Of a stretch of 64,000 nucleotides of DNA, positions 16,065 to 23,815 are shown one piece after another; within the stretch, counting starts at the first letter, position 1; each line of letters starts with the position of its first letter. The stretch spans positions 37,945 to 101,944 of the forward strand of contig NZ_QMEU01000008.1 in NCBI RefSeq assembly GCF_003284975.1. Direction: 5' to 3'. The notes beneath the pieces were generated by a model, which was not told the DNA's origin, ran no database searches, and worked only from the letters and a program-made list of their open reading frames with translations. A program made the translations under genes and the position numbers. Source of the stretch: Mycobacterium colombiense. GTDB taxonomy: Bacteria > Actinomycetota > Actinomycetes > Mycobacteriales > Mycobacteriaceae.

Positions 16065-18398
16065 GTGGGGGCCGAGGCGCCGTTCGCGGGCTGGCGCGTG
16101 CTGGAGCTGTGTAACGGCCTGCCGGCGTCCTACTGCGGCAAGATGTTCGCCGATGCCGGCGCCGAGGTGGTGAAAATCGAGTCACCGCAAGGCGATGCGC
16201 TGCGTCGGTGGTCGGCCGGCGGAGCGCCCGGCGCGTTGTTCGACTATCTGGCCGCGGGCAAGAAGTCGGTGGTCGATCACGGCCAGCCCGAGATCACCTC
16301 GCTGCTGGCCGGCGCCGACCTGGTCATCACCGACCTCACCGGCGGGCGGACGCTCGACGACATCACCGCCCACACCGCCGCGGCGGCCGTGGTAGTGGCG
16401 GTGACACCGTTCGGCACCACCGGCCCCTACGTCGAAAACCAGCTGGCCGCCAACGAATTCATCCTGCAGGCGCTATGCGGATCGATCGCCGGTCGCGGCT
16501 GGCCCGACGACGAGCCGGTGCAGGCGGGCGGCCGGCTCGGCGAATGGCTGGCGGGAACGTTCGCCGCGGCCGCGGCCGCGGCAACGACCCGGCATGCGGC
16601 CCGAAGCGGACGCGGACACATCATCGATGTCTCGACGTACGAGGCCATGGCGATCGCCATGGGGGGTTTGTCCGCGATGGCGGCCAGCGTGCTGGGCGCC
16701 GATTCGCTGCTGTACGAACGGAGTTTGGAGCTGCCGTCGATCGTCCCGACGGCCGACGGCATGGTCGGCTTCTGCACCATCACCGCGCAGCAGTTCCAGG
16801 ACTTCCTGGTGATGATCGAGCGCGCCGATCTGGTCGACGACGCCGAACTGGCATCATTCGCCGGCCGGGTCGAGCGCCGCGACGAGTTCCTGGGCATGGT
16901 CACCGGATGGACCGCGCGTCGAACCACCCAGGAGATCATCGATCTCGCGGTGGCGTTCCGGATTCCGGTCGCCCCCATAGCGACACCTGACACGCTCCCC
17001 GAGATCGACCACTTCTGCGAACGCGGCGTGTTCGTCGAATCGCCGACCGGGGTGCTGGCGCCCCGCGTGCCGTACCGCAGCGACGCGATGGCGACCCGTG
17101 GGCCCGCAGAACCGCCGCGACTCGGCGCCGACAACGGGCGGGTCCAGTGGCCGGTGCGGCCCCAACCGCCCCGCAGCGCCGACCCGGACGCGCTGCCGCT
17201 GTCTGAGATCCGGGTCACCGACTTCACCGCGTTCTGGGCGGGCCCGGTCGCCACCCAGCTGCTCGGCGCCCTGGGGGCGGACGTGATCAAGGTCGAGGGT
17301 GTGCGCCGGCCCGACGGCATGAGGTTCTCGGCCGGGCGCCCACCGGACTGGGACCACTGGTGGGAGTGGGGCCCGGTCTTCCTGTGCAGCAACAACAACA
17401 AGCGGGGCGTCAGCCTCGAACTCGGCACCGAGGCCGGGCGAGAGCTGGCGCTCGGGCTCATCGCCGCGAGCGATTTGGTCGTCGAGAATTTCTCACCCCG
17501 GGTGATGGCGAACTTCGGCCTGGAATGGGATGCGGTGCGCGCCGCGAATCCGCGGGCGATCCTGGTCCGCATGCCTGCGTTCGGGCTCGACGGTCCGTGG
17601 CGCGATCGCGTCGGCTTTGCGCAGACGATGGAGCAGGCCACCGGCATGGCATGGGTGACCGGGCACGCCGACGGCCCGCCGGTGATCCCGCGGGGTGTGT
17701 GCGATCCGATCGCCGGGTTGCACGCCGCCTTCGCCGCCGTCGCGGGGCTGGTGATCCGTGACCGCCGGGGCGCCGGAATGCAGGTGGAAGCGACCATGGT
17801 CGAGGCCGCGCTCAACGTGGCAGCCGAAATGCTGGTCGAATACTCCCGCAATGGAATCGCGCTGTGCCGCAACGGTAACCGAGGCCCGGGCGCCAGCCCC
17901 CAGGGCGTCTACCGGTGTCGTGGTGACGATGACTGGGTCGCGCTGGCCGCCCTCGACGGCGCCGCCCGAGCGTCGTTGGCCGGCCTCCTCGGCCAGCCCG
18001 GGCTTCAGGATGCTGACTGGGCCGAGCGTGTCGACGACATCGACAAATTGATCTCCGCCTGGGCCGCGGGACATTCGGTCCCCGAGGCGGTTACCGCGCT
18101 GCGGGCGGCCGGTGTGGCCGCCGCGCCGGTCACACCCGCCGCGGCGCTGCTGACCGATCCGCAGCTGCAGGCCCGCGGCTTCTGGGAGACGGTCGACCAT
18201 CCCGTCGCCGGATCTTTCCTCTGCACCGGAATGCCTTTCGCGTTCCTCGGCATGCCGCGGCGCTGGATCCGGCGGCTGCCGCCGCTCTACGGCCAGCACA
18301 CCGGCGAGGTACTGACCGGCCTGCTGGGGTTAAGTGAGCACGATCTGGACGCATTGCGCCGGTCGGGAACCATCAGCGCCCGGCCGGCGGGTCTATGA
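16065..18398 (+). CDS. Fused tandem family III (CaiB/BaiF) CoA-transferase
   Basis: A 777-residue protein made of two complete CaiB/BaiF halves, about residues 1-350 and 375-777; family members are normally about 400 residues and dimerise. The second half keeps the catalytic Asp (Asp547 in GVCDPIAGLHA, matching Asp169 of formyl-CoA transferase in GDSNSG). The first half has Glu160 there (RLGEWLAGT). The chain probably acts as an internal heterodimer with one canonical site, moving CoA between carboxylates. I start it at the GTG at 16065, 2 bp after the amidohydrolase stop, since WRVLELCNGLP is the normal family start. The next gene begins 1 bp after it. Confidence 0.87.
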   Translation: MGAEAPFAGWRVLELCNGLPASYCGKMFADAGAEVVKIESPQGDALRRWSAGGAPGALFDYLAAGKKSVVDHGQPEITSLLAGADLVITDLTGGRTLDDITAHTAAAAVVVAVTPFGTTGPYVENQLAANEFILQALCGSIAGRGWPDDEPVQAGGRLGEWLAGTFAAAAAAATTRHAARSGRGHIIDVSTYEAMAIAMGGLSAMAASVLGADSLLYERSLELPSIVPTADGMVGFCTITAQQFQDFLVMIERADLVDDAELASFAGRVERRDEFLGMVTGWTARRTTQEIIDLAVAFRIPVAPIATPDTLPEIDHFCERGVFVESPTGVLAPRVPYRSDAMATRGPAEPPRLGADNGRVQWPVRPQPPRSADPDALPLSEIRVTDFTAFWAGPVATQLLGALGADVIKVEGVRRPDGMRFSAGRPPDWDHWWEWGPVFLCSNNNKRGVSLELGTEAGRELALGLIAASDLVVENFSPRVMANFGLEWDAVRAANPRAILVRMPAFGLDGPWRDRVGFAQTMEQATGMAWVTGHADGPPVIPRGVCDPIAGLHAAFAAVAGLVIRDRRGAGMQVEATMVEAALNVAAEMLVEYSRNGIALCRNGNRGPGASPQGVYRCRGDDDWVALAALDGAARASLAGLLGQPGLQDADWAERVDDIDKLISAWAAGHSVPEAVTALRAAGVAAAPVTPAAALLTDPQLQARGFWETVDHPVAGSFLCTGMPFAFLGMPRRWIRRLPPLYGQHTGEVLTGLLGLSEHDLDALRRSGTISARPAGL

Positions 18399-18399
18399 C

Positions 18400-18729
18400 A
18401 TGGCGGTCAGCCTGTGCGTGCCGCCCCGCGCCGGAGAACTGTGTGCACCGGTGCGCTTCCTGGTGCGCCAGGATTCCGTAGTGATGGAACTGACCGCGCG
18501 CCACCGCATCACCAGCGTCGAATGGGACGACGGCGAACGCGCGGTCGCGATGGTCGTCGAAATCACCGATCCGCAGACGGCCCGGCCGGTGGACGTGCGC
18601 ATCGATGTCGTGGAGCCGGGCGCAGTGCCCGTCAACTCACGGGCCACGACGATCGGCACCATCACACGCGGTGGCCGTGAATACGACGTCATGGGAACGT
18701 ATTTGGGAGTTGTCGCGGATGAGAACTAG
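18400..18729 (+). CDS. Small hypothetical protein in CoA-transferase/thiolase operon
   Basis: A 109-residue protein with no signal peptide or membrane segment. It looks beta-rich, with segments such as ITSVEWDDGERAVAMVVEIT and GTITRGGREYDVMGTYLGV. I do not recognise a family. The ATG at 18400 lies 1 bp after the CoA-transferase stop, and its 3' end overlaps the next thiolase-like gene by 11 bp. It is therefore embedded in the operon and probably translated with it. A small accessory or binding subunit is possible, but nothing in the sequence shows a reaction. Confidence 0.65.
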   Translation: MAVSLCVPPRAGELCAPVRFLVRQDSVVMELTARHRITSVEWDDGERAVAMVVEITDPQTARPVDVRIDVVEPGAVPVNSRATTIGTITRGGREYDVMGTYLGVVADEN

Positions 18730-19885
18730 CCCGACCACGCGCACCGCGGCGATCGTCGGAGTGCACAACACCCGGCAGGGGAGACGGCTGGACGGCGAAA
18801 CCTCACGCGGACTGGCGATCAAGGCGATCCTCGGCGCGCTCGACGATGCCGGCCTGACCCTCGACGACGTCGACGGCATCAGCGCCAGCCCGGACTCGAC
18901 CTCGTTGATCTACGACCTGCGCATCGGGCCGGCCTGGCAGGGCCTGGCCTTCGGGGTCGGCATGATCACCGAGGCGGTCACCGCGATCGAGCACGGCATG
19001 GCCGAGGTGGTGGTGTTGGTCGCCGCCCAGGCCGGCGAATACCGGGACCATGAGGCCACGGCGCCCTGGACCCGGCCGGAGAACGAATTCGTCGCCCCCT
19101 GGGGCATGTTCACCACCGCCGAGTTCGCGCTCATCGCGCGGCGCCACATGCATGCCTATGGCACCACGCGCGAACAACTTTCGATGGTGGCGGCGACCAT
19201 CCGCAACAACGGCTCGCGCAATCCCGAAGCCGTGTACTACGACCGCGGGCCGTTCAGCCCGGAGGACATCACCGCGTCGCGCCCCATCGCCGACCCGTTC
19301 CATCTGCTGGACTGCGCCACCACCTCCGAAGGCGGGTGCGCGCTCGTCGTGGCCAACATCGACGCCATCGACGTCAAGGGCCAACCCATCTACGTCTTGG
19401 GCAGCGGCGCGGACTTTCACGGCCCGTCCTACCAGCACCCCCCGGCGTACGACCTCGCCGGCCGGCGCGGAGACCATGTCAACGGTGTGGTGGGCCGGCG
19501 CGCGGCCGAGTGCGCCTTCACACACGCCGGCTTGCGCCGCGACGACGTCGACGTGCTGGAACTCTACGACCCGTTCTCCTTCGAAATCATCCGGCAGCTC
19601 GAGGCTTTCGGCTTCTGCGGCGACGGTGAGGGCGGTCCGTTTGTGGCCGAGGGCCACATCGCCATCGACGGCAGCCACCCGATCACCACCGACGGCGGCA
19701 CCATGTCGTTCAGCCATGCCGGCGCCAATCCGCAGATGATGCAGCGGGCGATCCGCGCGGTGCAGCAACTACGCGGGCAGGCCGGCGCCCTTCAGGTCCC
19801 CGATGCGCACGTCGCGCTGTGCAGCAACGGGGGAGCGGGGGCCCTGTTCACCACCGTGCTGATTCTGGGAGACCAACCACGATGA
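18719..19885 (+). CDS. Second thiolase-like (Ltp type) protein
   Basis: A 388-residue thiolase-superfamily protein of the Ltp branch. The nucleophile loop has no Cys (GPAWQGLAFGVGMITEA). A His is kept at the C-terminal motif TDGGTMSFSHAGANP (about residues 324-338), and there is a Tyr motif ELYDPFSFEI (Tyr283). Together with the overlapping DUF35 gene (ATGA, 4 bp) this looks like an Ltp2-ChsH2-type aldolase or related module rather than a beta-ketothiolase. The ATG at 18719 sits inside the end of the preceding small gene. It differs clearly from the copy at 11808, so the two modules are not a recent duplication. Confidence 0.85.
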   Translation: MRTSPTTRTAAIVGVHNTRQGRRLDGETSRGLAIKAILGALDDAGLTLDDVDGISASPDSTSLIYDLRIGPAWQGLAFGVGMITEAVTAIEHGMAEVVVLVAAQAGEYRDHEATAPWTRPENEFVAPWGMFTTAEFALIARRHMHAYGTTREQLSMVAATIRNNGSRNPEAVYYDRGPFSPEDITASRPIADPFHLLDCATTSEGGCALVVANIDAIDVKGQPIYVLGSGADFHGPSYQHPPAYDLAGRRGDHVNGVVGRRAAECAFTHAGLRRDDVDVLELYDPFSFEIIRQLEAFGFCGDGEGGPFVAEGHIAIDGSHPITTDGGTMSFSHAGANPQMMQRAIRAVQQLRGQAGALQVPDAHVALCSNGGAGALFTTVLILGDQPR

Positions 19886-20316
19886 CTTCCGATCACTTGC
19901 GGCCCCAAGCCGGGCCCGTCCCGCACGCGAGCAGCCACGTCAGCCGCCCGTTCTGGGAGGGATGTCGCTCCCGCGAGCTGCGCTACCAGCGTTGCGCGGC
20001 TTGCGGATTGGCGAACTTCCCGCCGACCGAGCACTGCCGCCAATGCCTTTCGCAGGACATCGCCTGGCGGCGGGGCAGCGGCCGCGGCGAGATCTACAGC
20101 TGGACGGTCGTATACCGGCCAGTGACACCGGAATTCGAACCGCCCTACGCGCCGGCGATCATCACCCTGGACGAGGGCTATCAGATGCTGACCAACGTCG
20201 TCGGCGTGCCACCGGAAAATCTGGCCGTCGGCATGCGGGTGCGCGTGCAGTTCCACGCCACCGGGCCCGACGTGACGCTCCCGTACTTCGCCGCAGCGGA
20301 AACCGGCAGTTCGTGA
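19882..20316 (+). CDS. DUF35 OB-fold protein with intact zinc ribbon
   Basis: A 144-residue DUF35/ChsH2-type partner protein. The N-terminal zinc ribbon is complete: YQRCAACGLANFPP followed by EHCRQCLSQDI gives CxxC...CxxC. The OB-fold follows with GEIYSWTVVYRPVTPEF and LAVGMRVRVQF. Such proteins bind the CoA moiety and stabilise an Ltp-type aldolase or thiolase. It overlaps the thiolase-like gene by 4 bp at its start and the PadR gene by 4 bp at its end (GTGA), so the three are coupled. Confidence 0.88.
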   Translation: MTSDHLRPQAGPVPHASSHVSRPFWEGCRSRELRYQRCAACGLANFPPTEHCRQCLSQDIAWRRGSGRGEIYSWTVVYRPVTPEFEPPYAPAIITLDEGYQMLTNVVGVPPENLAVGMRVRVQFHATGPDVTLPYFAAAETGSS

Positions 20317-20963
20317 GCCCGAGAACCAGCAACGGCCTGCCGGTCACGGCGTACCTGGTGTTGGGGGTGCTGGCCGCCAACGACGAGCAACTCACCGCCG
20401 GCGAGATCAAGATGCGTGCCGAACTGTCGGTCGGGCACTTCTATTGGTCGCCGTCGGTCAGTCACGTGCGCCGCGAACTGACCCGGCTGCTGCAGCGGGG
20501 CATGGTCAGCGAGATCGGCGCGCAATCCGGCAAGCGCGCCATCACCCTGTACGAGACCACCGATGCCGGCCGCGACGCGCTGCGCCGCTGGGTGCAGCAC
20601 TTCCCGGGCCCCGACCGCGTGGTCATCAAGCATCCCGTCATCCTCAAAACGTGGCTCGCGCGCGGCCAGGATCCCGAACACGTCGTCGACACCTTGGACC
20701 GCCATCTGGACGCCACCCGCGCCCGGTTGGACGAGGCGCTGTGGTCGCGGCAGCGGTCGGCCGAACTCGGCATCACCGAGGACCCCGAGCAGCGGTACTC
20801 CTTCGCGGTGTTGGATTACGCCATCCGCGGGCTCTACGCCGAGATCTCCAACATCACCCAGCTGCGCGACGAGATCGCCGCCGGCACAACCCGGGACCCG
20901 GTCAAACGGGTGCGACGGTCGAAGGGTCAGATCCGGCGCCGGATACCGAGGAACCCGGCTTAG
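20313..20963 (+). CDS. PadR family transcriptional regulator
   Basis: A 216-residue winged-helix protein. The N-terminal PadR domain (about residues 10-85) includes TAYLVLGVLAANDEQLTAGEI and LTRLLQRGMVSE with a wing reading KRAITLYETTDAGRDALRRW. The C-terminal half is the helical PadR dimerisation region. The GTG at 20313 overlaps the DUF35 stop. PadR-type repressors commonly respond to aromatic acids or xenobiotics, which fits the catabolic setting by inference. Its TAG stop (20961-20963) is the first three bases of a 54-bp tandem repeat, and its end overlaps the convergent acyl-CoA synthetase gene by 62 bp. Confidence 0.82.
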   Translation: MSPRTSNGLPVTAYLVLGVLAANDEQLTAGEIKMRAELSVGHFYWSPSVSHVRRELTRLLQRGMVSEIGAQSGKRAITLYETTDAGRDALRRWVQHFPGPDRVVIKHPVILKTWLARGQDPEHVVDTLDRHLDATRARLDEALWSRQRSAELGITEDPEQRYSFAVLDYAIRGLYAEISNITQLRDEIAAGTTRDPVKRVRRSKGQIRRRIPRNPA

Positions 20964-22644
20964 TCGATGGTGGCGACCCGCCGCGCCCGGCTCCGCCGAG
21001 CTTGCGATCGACACTAGTCGATGGTGGCGACCCGCCGCGCCCGGCTTCGCCGCCCTTGCGATCGCCACTGAGGGTGTAGGCCGTGCCCCGGGGTTGGCGC
21101 TCCCACAGCACTTCGCCGGCGTCGACGGTCGTTCCCTGAGCGATCAACTGGCGCTTGAGCACCTTGTGCGTGGCGGTGCTGGGCAGGTCGACCGCGATCC
21201 GGACGTAGCGCGGACGGGCCTTGGGGGACAGGTCGGGCTGGGCGTCCAGGAACGCTTCGAACTCCGCGGCGGTCAGGGTGTGACCGTCGTTGAGGACAAT
21301 CGCGGCCATCACCTGATCGCCGACGTGGCCGTCGGCCACGGCATAGACCGCGACCCGGCTGACCGCGTTGTGGCGCAACAGGATCCGTTCGATCGGCGCC
21401 GCCGCCAGATTTTCGCCATCCACCCGCATCCAGTCGGCGGTGCGCCCGGCCAGGTAGATCCAGCCGTCGGCGTCCCGGTAGGCCAGGTCCCCGGACCAGT
21501 ACATGCCGTGGCGCATGCGTTCGGCGTTCGCGTCCGGGTCGTTGTAATAGCCGGTGAAGAAACCCGAACCCGCCGTGTTGACCAACTCGCCCACGGCTTC
21601 GTCGGCGTTGACCAGCGCCCCAGCGGCGTCGAACCGGGCGATCGCACATTCGGTGACGGTGTCGCTGTTGTAGACCGCCACCCCGGGGGCGCCGCGGCCG
21701 ATCGAGCCCTTCGGGGTTCCGGGTTCGCGGATGATGATGACGGCGTTCTCGGTGGACCCGAAGCCGTCCTCGACCTGCACACCGAACCGGCGGCCGAATT
21801 CCTCGATGTCCTTGTCGTTGGCCTCGTTGCCGAACGCCACCCGCAGGGGATTGTCCGCGTCGTCCTCGCGTTCGGCGGTGGCCAGGATGTAGGCCAGCGG
21901 CTTCCCGACGTAGTTCATGTAGGTGGCGCCGTAGCGGCGGACGTCCTCGAGAAAACTGCTCGCCGAGAATTTCGCGGGCACGATCGCCGCACCCGAGCAC
22001 ACCGCGGGTGCCCAGCCCGCGACGACCGCGTTGGAGTGAAACAGGGGCATCGACACGTAGCAGGTGTCTTGGTCGGTGAGGGTGAAGCGGTCGGCCAGGC
22101 TGAGACCGGCGATGGTGGCCATGAAGTGGGATACCTGGACGGCCTTGGGATTTCCGCTCGTGCCCGAGGTGAAGATCATCATGAAGGCGTCCATCGCGGT
22201 GACTTGCCGATGTGGCGTCAGTTCGCCTGCGGCGCCGACGAATTCGGCCCATTGCGCTGTCGAGGTGTCGAGGATCTGCGTGCCGGCGAGGTCCAGGCCG
22301 TCGAGCAGCGGCCGATGTTCGGCATCGGTCACCACGAACTGACAGTCCGAACGACGGACATCGGCGGCCAGCGCCTCACCGCGCCGCGTGTTGTTCAGGC
22401 CGCACAGCACGTAGCCGCCGAGCCCGGCCGCCGCCATCTGGCTCAGCATCTCGGGCGTGTTCCCCAGCAGGGCACCGACGTGCACGGGCCGTTGCGGATC
22501 GGCGGCGGCCAGCAGCGCGGCGGCCCGCGCCGCGGCGCCCTCCAGATACTGACGCCAAGTCCATTGCAGGTCATGGTATTTCACCGCGACTGACGGATCG
22601 GACAGGCGCTTGTTCAGCAGCGCTTGAATCGTGTCGTCAGCCAT
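20902..22644 (-). CDS. Acyl-CoA synthetase (FadD17-like) with repeat-encoded tail
   Basis: A 580-residue AMP-forming acyl-CoA ligase. The P-loop is MIFTSGTSGNPKAVQ (about 156-170). The adenylate motif is GFGSTENAVI, the hinge region has YWSGDLAYRDADGWIYLAGR, and the catalytic Lys is in THKVLKRQL. It activates a carboxylic acid as a CoA thioester, the entry step for the neighbouring dehydrogenase and aldolase genes. The last 54 residues are an unusual Gly/Ser/Pro-rich tail; two 18-residue units in it are encoded by a 54-bp tandem repeat. Without the tail the length is normal for FadD17-type enzymes. A palindrome identical to that upstream of the dehydrogenase lies 35 bp upstream of the start. 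Confidence 0.9.
   Translation of the reverse strand: MADDTIQALLNKRLSDPSVAVKYHDLQWTWRQYLEGAAARAAALLAAADPQRPVHVGALLGNTPEMLSQMAAAGLGGYVLCGLNNTRRGEALAADVRRSDCQFVVTDAEHRPLLDGLDLAGTQILDTSTAQWAEFVGAAGELTPHRQVTAMDAFMMIFTSGTSGNPKAVQVSHFMATIAGLSLADRFTLTDQDTCYVSMPLFHSNAVVAGWAPAVCSGAAIVPAKFSASSFLEDVRRYGATYMNYVGKPLAYILATAEREDDADNPLRVAFGNEANDKDIEEFGRRFGVQVEDGFGSTENAVIIIREPGTPKGSIGRGAPGVAVYNSDTVTECAIARFDAAGALVNADEAVGELVNTAGSGFFTGYYNDPDANAERMRHGMYWSGDLAYRDADGWIYLAGRTADWMRVDGENLAAAPIERILLRHNAVSRVAVYAVADGHVGDQVMAAIVLNDGHTLTAAEFEAFLDAQPDLSPKARPRYVRIAVDLPSTATHKVLKRQLIAQGTTVDAGEVLWERQPRGTAYTLSGDRKGGEAGRGGSPPSTSVDRKLGGAGRGGSPPSTKPGSSVSGAGSDPSTVAPV
20961..21068. repeat. Two tandem copies of a 54-bp repeat
   Basis: Units at 20961-21014 and 21015-21068 differ at only four positions. 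Each begins TAGTCGATGGTGGCGACC and ends near CTTGCGATCG. On the plus strand the first unit supplies the stop codon of the PadR gene. On the minus strand the two units are read in frame as 18-residue blocks within the acyl-CoA synthetase tail. The sequence resembles dispersed intergenic repeats of mycobacteria, but membership of a named family such as MIRU is unverified. Confidence 0.85.
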
Positions 22645-22678
22645 CGGCCGGATCCACCTTCACTTAGCCCATCCTGCG

Positions 22679-22697
22679 AGACGAGACGGTCCGTCTT
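22679..22697. promoter_or_regulatory. Operator-like palindrome, copy 2
   Basis: The sequence AGACGAGACGGTCCGTCTT is identical over 19 bp to 9502-9520 and contains the palindrome AGACGG-T-CCGTCT at 22684-22696. It sits 35-53 bp upstream of the acyl-CoA synthetase start, a position that would block RNA polymerase. The outer arms of copy 1 are not fully conserved here (ATA instead of GTA downstream). Confidence 0.75.
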
Positions 22698-22753
22698 ATA
22701 GTAGCGGTTGGCTCGGCCGAGAGGTAAGTGGCCTGCCGCCTCGCGCCACGCAT

Positions 22754-22770
22754 GTGTGAAGTTTTCACAC
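22754..22770. promoter_or_regulatory. 17-bp palindrome, possible GntR-type operator
   Basis: GTGTGAA and TTCACAC form perfect 7-bp arms around GTT. It lies about 110 bp upstream of the acyl-CoA synthetase start, beyond the TetR-type site. The spacing and arm size resemble operators of some GntR regulators, but no GntR gene is in the window. A short hairpin role is the alternative. Confidence 0.3.
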
Positions 22771-23006
22771 TTATTTCGCTCACGATTCCGCTTCGGGGCC
22801 CGCGTGTATGGCGGATCCGTTCGTCTCGGACGGTCATCATTGGCCCCATGCTGTTTGAGCTGCACCGGTCGCTGTTGCTGTTACGGAATCGAGCGCGTGA
22901 ACTTCGCCGCGAAATCTCACAGTCGCGATCGTCGCACCTGTCCGGCCGGCGGCACGGCCGCAGAGGACCATCGAAGGGCGGCGGCCAAAGTTGATGCGCG
23001 GCGGCG

Positions 23007-23777
23007 CTATCCGCCCACCATCATCAGACCGCCGTCCACGGCCAGCAGCTGTCCGGTGATGAAACCCGCGCCCGGGCCGGCCAGGAAGACCAACATCGGA
23101 CCGACGTCGCGGGCGGGTTCGCCCAGCGTGCCCCCAAGCGGGATCATCATCTTCATCTGCTGGTCGATCAGGGCCGCGGCGTCCGGACCGAGGAATTCGC
23201 GGAGCCGGTCGGCGCCGGGCGTCTGGACCGCGGGGGCAAGCGCGTTGACGGTGATGTTGTCAGCGGCCCAGGCTTTGGCGGCCGACCGGGTCCATGCCTG
23301 CACCGCGCCCTTGGTCGCGGCATAAACGGCCGAGATTGGGCTGCCCATCACGGCTTCCGATGATCCGAAGTTGATGATCCGGCCCCCCTTGGGGTCCTGG
23401 TCCTTCATGACCGCGTAGGCGGCCTGGTTGGTGAGGATGGTCGCCTTGATGTTGGTGTCCAACAGAAACGAGATGTCGTCGGCGCCGATGTAACCGGGGA
23501 TGCCCGCCTGCCACAGCCCGGCGGCGTTCACCAGGACGTCGAGCCCGCCGAGGCGTTGCGCCACGTCGCGGACCATCGCCGAGACGGCCTCGGCCTCGCG
23601 GACGTCGCACTGTAACCACTCGGCCGCCAGGCCGTCCGGCGGCGGGGTCTGGTGGTAGGTCGCTGCCACCTTCGCTCCCGCCGCGGTGAGCACCTCCACG
23701 GCCGCCGCGCCGATACCGCTGGCGCCCCCGGTGACCAGGATCCGCCGGCCGAGCAGGGGAGACGTCGCGTCTGACAT
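23007..23777 (-). CDS. SDR family NAD(P)-dependent oxidoreductase
   Basis: A 256-residue classical short-chain dehydrogenase. The cofactor motif is TGGASGIG near residue 17, the NNAG-equivalent reads VNAAGLW, and the catalytic Ser and YxxxK are in NFGSSEAVMG and AVYAATKGA. The C-terminus ends with the typical GQLLAVDGGLMMVGG. It probably oxidises or reduces an alcohol or ketone. It is the second gene of a leftward pair with the alpha/beta-hydrolase, 38 bp upstream, and is likely under the same TetR. The ATG at 23777 (MSDATS) fits the family start; the longer open frame is not coding. Confidence 0.88.
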   Translation of the reverse strand: MSDATSPLLGRRILVTGGASGIGAAAVEVLTAAGAKVAATYHQTPPPDGLAAEWLQCDVREAEAVSAMVRDVAQRLGGLDVLVNAAGLWQAGIPGYIGADDISFLLDTNIKATILTNQAAYAVMKDQDPKGGRIINFGSSEAVMGSPISAVYAATKGAVQAWTRSAAKAWAADNITVNALAPAVQTPGADRLREFLGPDAAALIDQQMKMMIPLGGTLGEPARDVGPMLVFLAGPGAGFITGQLLAVDGGLMMVGG

Positions 23778-23815
23778 GGCCAAGACGCTACCGCGAGCGT
23801 CTAAGCGCCGGCCGG

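Larger units (their letters stand above)
22645..23006. other. Regulatory gap between acyl-CoA synthetase and SDR genes
   Basis: This 362-bp stretch lacks a convincing gene. It contains the 19-bp palindromic site at 22679-22697 and a second palindrome, GTGTGAA-GTT-TTCACAC, at 22754-22770. A 48-codon open frame from the ATG at 22848 is Arg-rich without clear GC3 bias, and I do not accept it as a gene. Confidence 0.5.

Noticed and set aside
20563..22593. A 676-codon frame antisense to the acyl-CoA synthetase
   Set aside because: The minus-strand frame carries all AMP-ligase motifs. The plus-strand frame has no recognisable domain.
22848..22994. A 48-codon Arg-rich frame in the regulatory gap
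   Set aside because: There is no clear GC3 bias, ribosome-binding site or homology visible, so I did not list it as a gene.
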